NCBI GenBank assembly: GCA_030592245.1
Contig: JAUVJV010000200.1
Span: 1-5,234 of the forward strand
Reading direction: 5' to 3'
Source of the DNA: Candidatus Eiseniibacteriota bacterium
GTDB taxonomy: Bacteria; Arandabacterota; Arandabacteria; Arandabacterales; Arandabacteraceae
DNA: 5,234 nucleotides
Positions within the stretch are counted from its first letter, which is position 1, and every line of letters starts with the position of its first letter. Shown here one piece after another: positions 1 through 5,234 of this stretch. The position numbers and the translations under genes were made by a program. The notes beneath the pieces were generated by a model. It had not been told where the DNA came from. It searched no databases and saw only the letters and a program-made list of their open reading frames with translations.

Positions 1-1887
1 AAGAAGCGCCGAGCCTGCCAGGGCCTTCCCTGGATCGCCGATAAGGAGAAGATGGCTCCCCGTCCGCTTCAAGGCCAGGCTGGTGGCCACGGCATAGTCG
101 TCGAGCACTCCGAAGCAGGCGACCACCGGCGAGGGAGGAATAGCCGCACCGGATGATGATTCATTGTAGAAGCTCACGTTTCCCGAGACCACCGGCAGCG
201 GCTCGTCGGTCCCGAAGGCGCTCAAGGCGCGCGCCGCGTCCCCGATGCCTTTCACGGTCTCGACAAAGTCCCTGAAAACACGCGCATCCTCCGGGTTGCC
301 GAAGTTCAGGCAGTCGGTCAGGGCGATGGGAACAGCGCCCACCGCGGCGACGTTCCTTACGCTCTCGCAGACCGCCATCACTCCGCCCCAGTAGGGATCA
401 ACCCTCGAGTAGCGCGGGTTACCGTCCACCGAAGTCGCGACTCCCACGGAAGTCCCCGGTATCACCGTGACACAGGCGTCGGCCTCACCGGGCTTAAGCG
501 CGGACATACCCTTGACCTCGGAATCGTAATGTCTGTAGACATAGTGTTTGGAACAGATGGAGGAAAGCGAGAGCACCGACAGGCAGACAGCCTTAAGATC
601 ATCAAGGCGCGGTACCACCCCGGTGGCTCCGGCCTTCCCGTCTGCGCTCCTCCGCGGGGGCGCGGCCTCACGGTCATAGGCTATGCCTTCGGTGATCATG
701 GCGGCCGGAAGACCGGCCACCGTCTCGCCGCCCCTGGTCATCACCACATCCCGCTCCCTGGTGACGCGCCCAATCAGCGCAGCCCTGGCACCCCTGTAAA
801 CGTGGGGAAGCTCGTATTCATCGTTATAGATCCGAAGCACCGTCTCGGTGAATCCACGCGGCACCGCCCAGCAGTACCTCTCCTGGGTTTCGGAACAGGC
901 GATGGCAAAAGACTCGATGTCCGCGAATGCCACGTTGACCTCATCCAGGTCGATGCGCGCGCCGAAGCCTCCCCGGTCCACGATCTCGCTGACGGCGCAT
1001 GCAATCCCCCCGGCGCCGAGGTCCTTGAAACCGACCTTGATCCCGGCATCCCTGGCATGCGAAAGCACGGCCCTGGTGGCCTCGGCAAGCATGCGCTTAA
1101 GGAAAGGATCGTGAAGCTGCACGGCTCCCAGGTCCGATGTTCTCTCCTCATCGAGGATCCGTGAGGCCATCGTGGCGCCGCCCAGGCCGCTCCTGTCGGT
1201 GGGTTTCCCGACCAGTATCAGGTCATAGGGCTCATCCGCCGCCTCGGGGGGAACCCGGCTCCTTATTATCTCTTCTTCCCGGGCGAGCCCCATCGCGATC
1301 ACATTGACCAGGCAGTTCTCGTCATAGTCGCGGTCGAAGAAAATGTCGCCGCCCACATTCGGCACGCCAAGCGCATTGCCATATTCCCAGATGCCCCTCA
1401 CCACTCCCTCGACGATCTCCTTCACATTCTCCGACCTGGGACCTTCAGGGTCACCGAAACGAAGCGCATCCATCACGCCGATCACGTCGGCGCCCATGCA
1501 GTAGACGTCACGCACGATGCCGCCTATGCCTGTCGCCGCGCCTTCCACGGGGAGGATCTGCGAGGGATGGTTGTGGCTCTCGTGTGCCACCACCAGTACA
1601 TAGGTGTCCTCGCCCACCGTCGCCAGCCGGACCACGCCGGCGTCCTCACCCGGACCGAGCACCACCCCGCTCCCTTCGGTCGGCAGGTACTGCTGCAACA
1701 CCCGCTTGCTGCTCTTGTAGGAACAGTGCTCGCTCCACATGATGTCGAAGATGAAGAGCTCGGTGACCGTGGGATCCCTCCCTATGCGGTCCCTGATCCG
1801 GCAAGCTTCCTCGGGCTTAAGATCCACCCCCAACTCCCTGAGGGCCTGGCCGATCTCTTCGAGTGTTCCTTCAAGTCTCGCCGTCAA
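1..1887 (-). CDS. purL: Phosphoribosylformylglycinamidine synthase subunit PurL (small type), 3' end cut by the window
   Basis: PurL is the ATP-dependent synthetase subunit that converts formylglycinamide ribonucleotide to the amidine (FGAM), the fourth step of de novo purine synthesis, in the cytoplasm. I translated one uninterrupted frame of 629 codons from a TTG to the left edge; the stop lies outside. Landmarks are MWSEHCSYKSS at residues 50-60 (H54), SHNHPS at 104-109 (catalytic-type H105), GAATGIGGIVRD at 116-127, KDLGAGG at 288-294, SETQER at 332-337, and NFGNPE plus VSGNVSFYNE of the second half at 528-533 and 567-576. Only about 49 residues precede MWSEHC, so the PurS-like N-terminal domain of the long 1300-residue enzyme is absent. 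Small PurL proteins work with PurS and the glutaminase PurQ, neither of which is visible here. Family members of about 740 residues would leave roughly 110-150 residues off the edge. The TTG was chosen because it is the only start codon between the purB stop and the conserved region that has a well-spaced AGGGG; V21 (GTG) is a weaker alternative. Confidence 0.96.
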   Translation of the reverse strand, partial: MTARLEGTLEEIGQALRELGVDLKPEEACRIRDRIGRDPTVTELFIFDIMWSEHCSYKSSKRVLQQYLPTEGSGVVLGPGEDAGVVRLATVGEDTYVLVVAHESHNHPSQILPVEGAATGIGGIVRDVYCMGADVIGVMDALRFGDPEGPRSENVKEIVEGVVRGIWEYGNALGVPNVGGDIFFDRDYDENCLVNVIAMGLAREEEIIRSRVPPEAADEPYDLILVGKPTDRSGLGGATMASRILDEERTSDLGAVQLHDPFLKRMLAEATRAVLSHARDAGIKVGFKDLGAGGIACAVSEIVDRGGFGARIDLDEVNVAFADIESFAIACSETQERYCWAVPRGFTETVLRIYNDEYELPHVYRGARAALIGRVTRERDVVMTRGGETVAGLPAAMITEGIAYDREAAPPRRSADGKAGATGVVPRLDDLKAVCLSVLSLSSICSKHYVYRHYDSEVKGMSALKPGEADACVTVIPGTSVGVATSVDGNPRYSRVDPYWGGVMAVCESVRNVAAVGAVPIALTDCLNFGNPEDARVFRDFVETVKGIGDAARALSAFGTDEPLPVVSGNVSFYNESSSGAAIPPSPVVACFGVLDDYAVATSLALKRTGSHLLLIGDPGKALAGSALL

Positions 1888-1893
1888 CTTCTT

Positions 1894-1898
1894 CCCCT
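1894..1898 (-). promoter_or_regulatory. Ribosome binding site of purL
   Basis: AGGGG on the minus strand lies 6 nt before the TTG at 1885-1887. No ATG, GTG or TTG occurs in this frame between the purB stop (1915-1917) and this TTG, so the site decides the start. An internal GTG at codon 21 also has an AGGGAG 7 nt upstream, so a shorter product cannot be excluded. Confidence 0.6.
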
Positions 1899-1914
1899 GA
1901 TTAGAGTTCCGGTA

Positions 1915-3210
1915 TCAGAGTATGCCGATATCCTTCAATGTCTCGTATGCGTGCCTTATGTAATAGACGGGATCGAACACGCTCGCGGCCGCCTCCGGAC
2001 CGAGCGCGGCTATGATCTCTTCATCCGCGCAGGCGCTCTCCTTGAGCAACTTGCCTCGGGCGTATACCGAATGGGCCAGCAGCTGTACCTTCTCATAGGC
2101 GCGCCTCCGGTCCCAGCCGGCCTCCATCAGGCAGAGCATCAGACGCTGCGAGTAGATCATCCCGCCGCTCAAGTCCATGTTCTCCTTCATCCTCTCCGGA
2201 TGGACGACCAGGCCGGAAAGGACGGTCTTCATGCACCGCGCCATATAGTGGGTCGCAACTGTCGCATCCGGGATGATGATCCTCTCCACCGAGGAATGGC
2301 TGATGTCCCTCTCATGCCAGAGCGCCACGTTTTCAAGGCCGGCCATCGCGTGAGACCGGATCAGCCTGGCAAGACCGGTCACCCGCTCGAGCGTTATGGG
2401 GTTGCGCTTATGCGGCATCGAGGATGATCCCTTCTGGCCTTTCGTGAAGGGCTCCTCGGCCTCCGCGACCTCGGTTCGCTGAAGGTGCCTGATCTCGATT
2501 GCCATTTTCTCCATGACAGCCGCCGCAATTGCAAGGCTCGCAAGGTAAGATGCGTGGCGGTCCCGCTGCACGATCTGGGTGGCGGGCCTCTCACGTCCGA
2601 GGCCCAGGAACGCAAGTGCATGCTCCTCGACGGCCGGCGGCAGGTGGGAGTAATTCCCCACCGCGCCCGAGACCTTCCCCACGGAGACCTCTTCCATCGC
2701 GGTGCGAATGCGCGCTATCGCCCTGCCGACATCGTTATACCAGACGGCGAACTTGAGTCCCAGGCTCGTGGGCTCAGCATGCATCCCGTGGGTTCGCCCC
2801 ACTATCAGGGTGTTCTCATGCTGCGCCGCCAGAGCGCGGATGACCTGCCTGAGCTCGGCCAGCTCCGCAAGGATAAGCGCGGTGGCTTCCCCTATGAGGA
2901 GCGCCAGGGCCGTATCGAGAATATCCGATGAGGTGACTCCCATGTGGAAGTACTTGCTGTCATCTCCCAGGCTCTCCCCCACGCACTCCACGAAGGATAA
3001 GACATCATGCTTGGTGACGGCCTCGAGCTCCTGCACCCTTTTAAGATCAAACCGGGCATGCTTCCTGATTCTCGCGGCGGCCTCACCCGGAATCCTGCCA
3101 TTCTCGAGGAGAGCGTCCACGATTGCCAGTTCAACGGTGAGCCACGTCTCCAGTTTTCTCTGCTCGGTCCATAGTCCCGCCATCTCGGGCAATGTATAAC
3201 GCTCTATCAA
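1915..3210 (-). CDS. purB: Adenylosuccinate lyase
   Basis: This cytoplasmic enzyme of the fumarase/aspartase superfamily releases fumarate twice in purine synthesis: from SAICAR to give AICAR, and from adenylosuccinate to give AMP. The 431-residue length is normal for bacterial PurB of the Bacillus/Thermotoga type. Residues known to be catalytic in the B. subtilis enzyme fall at the same numbers here: H68 (TKHD), H89 (FHMG), H141 (GRTHGMHAEP), K268 and E275. The superfamily signature GSSSMPHKRNP is at 261-271 and contains the flexible-loop serines. The start is a TTG at 3208-3210. It is supported by an AGGAGG 5 nt upstream and by the N-terminus MIERYTLPEMAGLW, which matches the usual PurB beginning. 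It lies 9 nt after htrA and 27 nt before purL, so it is probably co-transcribed with both. The frame is intact and identification is secure. Confidence 0.98.
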   Translation of the reverse strand: MIERYTLPEMAGLWTEQRKLETWLTVELAIVDALLENGRIPGEAAARIRKHARFDLKRVQELEAVTKHDVLSFVECVGESLGDDSKYFHMGVTSSDILDTALALLIGEATALILAELAELRQVIRALAAQHENTLIVGRTHGMHAEPTSLGLKFAVWYNDVGRAIARIRTAMEEVSVGKVSGAVGNYSHLPPAVEEHALAFLGLGRERPATQIVQRDRHASYLASLAIAAAVMEKMAIEIRHLQRTEVAEAEEPFTKGQKGSSSMPHKRNPITLERVTGLARLIRSHAMAGLENVALWHERDISHSSVERIIIPDATVATHYMARCMKTVLSGLVVHPERMKENMDLSGGMIYSQRLMLCLMEAGWDRRRAYEKVQLLAHSVYARGKLLKESACADEEIIAALGPEAAASVFDPVYYIRHAYETLKDIGIL

Positions 3211-3215
3211 AGCCG

Positions 3216-3221
3216 CCTCCT
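3216..3221 (-). promoter_or_regulatory. Ribosome binding site of purB, overlapping the htrA stop codon
   Basis: AGGAGG on the minus strand uses the last two bases of the htrA stop TAG (3220-3222) and is 5 nt from the TTG start of purB. This near-perfect anti-16S match supports the TTG as a real start. The overlap suggests that ribosomes ending htrA could restart on purB. Confidence 0.8.
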
Positions 3222-4476
3222 ATTCCTCCGGCGCCTCTTCCACCTCAACGCTCATCACGTGCCGGTTACCGTCCCTTAAGACCTCGAACTCGAGCACGTC
3301 GCCGACTCTCGCGCCGAAGATGGCTCGCCTGGCACCGTCATAGTTCCGGACACGCTGGCCGTCGAGCTTGATGATAACATCACGCCGCTTGAGGCCCGCC
3401 TTGTCCGCGGGGCTTCCTTCGTCGATCTGTGAGATCAGCACGCCCCGGGAGATCTCGAGTCCTATGGAACGCGCCAGCATCGGGGTCAGCTCCTGCACGC
3501 CGAGGCCGATCCAGATCTCACGGATGCGTCCGTAAGTGCTCACCTCTTCCATGACATACTTAACCCGGTTGACCGGGATGGCGAACCCGATGCCCATCGA
3601 TCCCCCGCTCTGGGATATGATGAAGGTGTTGATCCCGATGACCTGGCCGGCCGAGTTAACAAGCGGCCCGCCGCTATTACCCGGGTTGATGGCGGCATCG
3701 GTCTGGATCATGTCCTTATAGACCCCGACAACTTCCTCGCTTGTCAAGACACTCCGGTGGAGCGCGCTTATCACGCCCGCCGTGACGCTCGGATGCGGGT
3801 CCTGTAAGAGGTAGCCGAAGGGGTTTCCTATGGCGATGGCCCACTCGCCGATTATCAGCCGGTCGCTGTCACCCAGCTCGGCCACCGGCAGGTTATCGCC
3901 CTCGATCTTCACCAGGGCGAGATCGTAATCGCGTTGGCTGGCGACAACCTCGCCGTCAAACTGCCTGCCATCGGTAAGGGTCACCTTTATCTCCGTCGCT
4001 TCCCTGACGACATGCTCATTGGTCACCACCAGCCCGTCGCTGCTTATAATGGCACCGGATCCGAGTGAGGGAATCTGCTCGACATGCCGCCTGTGCAGGA
4101 AGAACTGATCGAAGAAGGGATCCCTGAAAGGCGACCTGTGCGACCGCACCACCCTGGTCTGCATGACACTGATCGAGACCACCGCGGGACCGGTCTTCTC
4201 GGCGGCGACGACTATCGCGGTCCGCCTCGACCGGGAAGTGTCATCCAGCCCTGCCGCGTCCTGGTAGGACAGACCTTCGGCCTGCCCCGGCTCCTGATCA
4301 GGCATGTCACCAGCCTGCGCCGCCTCCTGGCCGGATACCGCCCCGATTTCTCCGTGGGGCCCGTCGGGAAGATCCTGGTTGGTTTCAATCACCGGGCTCT
4401 CCTCGGGCAGAAAGAAGATCAGGGCAATCGCCAGCCCGAGCAGGCCGGCCAACGCAACCGCCAAAATGAATTTCAT
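3220..4476 (-). CDS. htrA: HtrA/DegP-family serine protease, membrane-anchored, single PDZ domain
   Basis: Proteases of this family degrade or refold damaged proteins outside the cytoplasmic membrane. The 418-residue protein begins with a hydrophobic stretch at about residues 4-23 after a single lysine. It has no lipobox cysteine, so it reads as an uncleaved signal anchor with the rest of the protein outside. A low-complexity linker follows (24-85), containing 14 acidic residues and no Lys or Arg until R82. The trypsin-like domain covers about 86-310 and has a full triad: H155 in TNEHVV, D185 in RDYDLALVKI and S268 in NPGNSGGPL. One PDZ domain spans about 322-412, with RGVLI as the probable peptide-binding loop and GSPADKAGLKRRDVI typical of the family. 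The ATG start lies 8 nt after the transaldolase stop with a GAGG 6 nt upstream. This single-PDZ anchored layout resembles Gram-positive HtrA/DegS more than two-PDZ DegP. Substrates cannot be inferred; linkage to purB is by co-orientation only. Confidence 0.96.
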   Translation of the reverse strand: MKFILAVALAGLLGLAIALIFFLPEESPVIETNQDLPDGPHGEIGAVSGQEAAQAGDMPDQEPGQAEGLSYQDAAGLDDTSRSRRTAIVVAAEKTGPAVVSISVMQTRVVRSHRSPFRDPFFDQFFLHRRHVEQIPSLGSGAIISSDGLVVTNEHVVREATEIKVTLTDGRQFDGEVVASQRDYDLALVKIEGDNLPVAELGDSDRLIIGEWAIAIGNPFGYLLQDPHPSVTAGVISALHRSVLTSEEVVGVYKDMIQTDAAINPGNSGGPLVNSAGQVIGINTFIISQSGGSMGIGFAIPVNRVKYVMEEVSTYGRIREIWIGLGVQELTPMLARSIGLEISRGVLISQIDEGSPADKAGLKRRDVIIKLDGQRVRNYDGARRAIFGARVGDVLEFEVLRDGNRHVMSVEVEEAPEE

Positions 4477-4482
4477 ATTCCG

Positions 4483-4486
4483 CCTC
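4483..4486 (-). promoter_or_regulatory. Ribosome binding site of htrA, overlapping the transaldolase stop codon
   Basis: GAGG on the minus strand shares two bases with the transaldolase stop TGA (4485-4487) and is 6 nt before the htrA ATG. It is shorter than the sites before the transaldolase and purB, which may mean lower initiation or dependence on ribosomes arriving from the upstream gene. Confidence 0.5.
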
Positions 4487-5141
4487 AGATCTTTGCGCCC
4501 AACTTCTGCCAGTCTTCGAGGAATCTCTTCACCCCGGCTTCGGTCATGGGATGCGTGATCATCTGGTCGATCACCTTGGGCGGCACCGTGACTATATCGG
4601 CGCCGGCCATTGCCACTTCCACCACCTGCAGGGGACTCCTCACGCTGGCCACCATGACCTCGGTTTCGAAATCGTAGTTGTCGAAGATGTCGACGATATC
4701 AACCACGAGATCGGTGCCGTAGTGGCTGGCATCCTCGAGCCGGCCAATGAAGGGTATCACGTATGCGGCGCCGGCCCTGGCCGCCAGCAGAGCCTGGCTG
4801 GGACTGAATACCAGGGTCGCGGCCGTTGCGAGGCCTTCCCCGGAAAGCTTCCCTATGGCTTTGAGCCCGTTCCTGACCATGGGGATCTTGATCACTATGT
4901 GCTCATCGATGCCGGCAAGCTCCTTTGCCTCCCTGACCATTCCCTCGGCATCCTCGCTCACTACCTCGGCGCACACCGGCCCCTTGACCACGTCGCAGAC
5001 CTGCTTGAGGATCTTCTTGAAGTCGTCACCGCCGACCTGTTTGGAGAGAAGCGTCGGGTTGGTTGTCACTCCGTCCAGGACGCCCAGGGCGGCCGCCTCA
5101 CGAATCTCGTCGAGATTCGCCGTGTCCAGGAAGAATTTCAT
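4485..5141 (-). CDS. tal: Transaldolase, MipB/TalC (fructose-6-phosphate aldolase-like) family
   Basis: This small (218 residue) class I aldolase-fold enzyme belongs to the family usually named fsa/talC/mipB. Transaldolase moves a dihydroxyacetone unit between sugar phosphates in the non-oxidative pentose phosphate pathway, in the cytoplasm. The Schiff-base lysine is K85 in VIKIP. D6 (FFLDTANL), the TTNPT segment at 26-30 and S166 (VMVASVRSP) are also in place. Two positions separate the activities: E. coli fructose-6-phosphate aldolase has Gln59 and Tyr131, whereas transaldolases have Glu and Phe. This protein has E59 and F131 (IPFIGR), so transaldolase is the better call even though automatic pipelines often write 'fructose-6-phosphate aldolase'. 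Length and both ends match the family. The ATG is preceded by a strong AAGGAGG 6 nt upstream and lies 14 nt after the truA stop. It can feed ribose-5-phosphate, hence PRPP, to the purine genes downstream; that link is inference. Confidence 0.95.
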   Translation of the reverse strand: MKFFLDTANLDEIREAAALGVLDGVTTNPTLLSKQVGGDDFKKILKQVCDVVKGPVCAEVVSEDAEGMVREAKELAGIDEHIVIKIPMVRNGLKAIGKLSGEGLATAATLVFSPSQALLAARAGAAYVIPFIGRLEDASHYGTDLVVDIVDIFDNYDFETEVMVASVRSPLQVVEVAMAGADIVTVPPKVIDQMITHPMTEAGVKRFLEDWQKLGAKI

Positions 5142-5147
5142 CTGCCC

Positions 5148-5154
5148 CCTCCTT
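5148..5154 (-). promoter_or_regulatory. Ribosome binding site of the transaldolase gene
   Basis: AAGGAGG on the minus strand, followed by a further run of G, lies 6 nt before the ATG at 5139-5141. It sits in the 14-nt gap after the truA stop and is the strongest site of the window, fixing this ATG as the start. Confidence 0.8.
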
Positions 5155-5155
5155 T

Positions 5156-5234
5156 TCAGTATTCGACTTTAACAAGATACAGTCCGTGTGGCGGGGCGCA
5201 CGGTCCGGCCCGCTCCCTGTCCCGACGTGTGAGT
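5156..5234 (-). CDS. truA: tRNA pseudouridine(38-40) synthase TruA, C-terminal end only
   Basis: Only the last 25 codons and the TGA stop (5156-5158) are inside the window; the gene enters from the right edge. The frame ends in AGPCAPPHGLYLVKVEY. This agrees with the conserved C-terminus of TruA, in which an APP-x-GL-x-L-x-x-V-x-Y pattern closes the catalytic domain. TruA makes pseudouridine at positions 38-40 of the tRNA anticodon stem-loop. The catalytic aspartate lies far upstream and cannot be checked. TruA is often encoded after rplQ at the end of a ribosomal-protein cluster, so such genes may lie to the right. The tail is short, so identification rests on this motif alone, but no other common family ends this way. 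Confidence 0.82.
   Translation of the reverse strand, partial: LTRRDRERAGPCAPPHGLYLVKVEY

Noticed and set aside
529..1164. Plus-strand open frame of 211 codons opposite purL, together with shorter frames around 774-1151 and 848-1114
   Set aside because: They lie wholly inside the well-conserved purL reading frame, have no recognisable domain and show the biased composition (Arg, Pro, His rich) of shadow frames in GC-rich DNA.
1888..1917. CTGAT...ATCAG inverted repeat around the purB stop codon, considered as a terminator or attenuator
   Set aside because: The 5-bp arms around a 12-nt loop are too weak, there is no following T-run, and purL starts immediately after with its own ribosome binding site.
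1567..2427. Plus-strand open frame of 286 codons spanning the purB-purL junction
   Set aside because: It is antisense to the conserved 3' part of purB and 5' part of purL, has no family resemblance, and no gene-like context. Length alone is explained by high GC content on the opposite strand.
4084..4677. Plus-strand open frame of 197 codons opposite htrA and the transaldolase, and a 141-codon frame at 4747-5172
   Set aside because: Both cover conserved catalytic regions or ends of the minus-strand genes and show no motif of their own.
4474..5141. Identical first nine bases (ATGAAATTC) of the transaldolase and htrA genes, considered as a duplication
   Set aside because: The similarity stops after MKF, the proteins are unrelated, and a shared M-K-hydrophobic start is common.
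1..5234. Search for an undescribed system, mobile element, CRISPR array, tRNA or riboswitch
   Set aside because: Nearly every base belongs to five recognisable housekeeping genes. The gaps of 8-27 nt leave no room for RNA genes or arrays, and no repeats or insertion ends were seen.

Overview
The window is a gene-dense, high-GC bacterial segment in which every supported gene lies on the minus strand. Read in the direction of transcription (high to low coordinates) it holds: the last 25 codons of truA (5156-5234), a small transaldolase of the MipB/TalC/FSA family (4485-5141), a membrane-anchored HtrA/DegP-type serine protease with one PDZ domain (3220-4476), adenylosuccinate lyase purB (1915-3210), and the first 629 codons of purL (1-1887, running off the left edge). 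The gaps between genes are 14, 8, 9 and 27 nt. Each start has a Shine-Dalgarno-like sequence, and two of these overlap the upstream stop codon. I see no promoter or terminator, so this looks like the inner part of one polycistronic unit.

The sequence suggests a free-living bacterium with a GC-rich genome, frequent AGG arginine codons and TTG starts for both purine genes. An N-terminally unextended ('small') PurL and a TalC-type transaldolase fit Firmicutes, Actinobacteria and several deep-branching or candidate phyla. I cannot place it more precisely from the sequence alone. truA commonly follows rplQ at the end of the alpha ribosomal-protein operon, so the window may lie just downstream of such an operon, but that region is not visible.

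Functionally, transaldolase interconverts pentose and hexose phosphates and so can supply ribose-5-phosphate for PRPP. PurL and PurB carry out the fourth and eighth steps of de novo purine synthesis, and PurB also makes AMP from adenylosuccinate. TruA modifies tRNA. HtrA is a cell-envelope quality-control protease with no evident metabolic link to these. All catalytic residues I could check are intact. I found no mobile element, RNA gene, CRISPR array, phage gene or undescribed system. The points worth following up are modest: gene order, the atypical purB-purL arrangement, the residues separating transaldolase from fructose-6-phosphate aldolase, and the HtrA linker.
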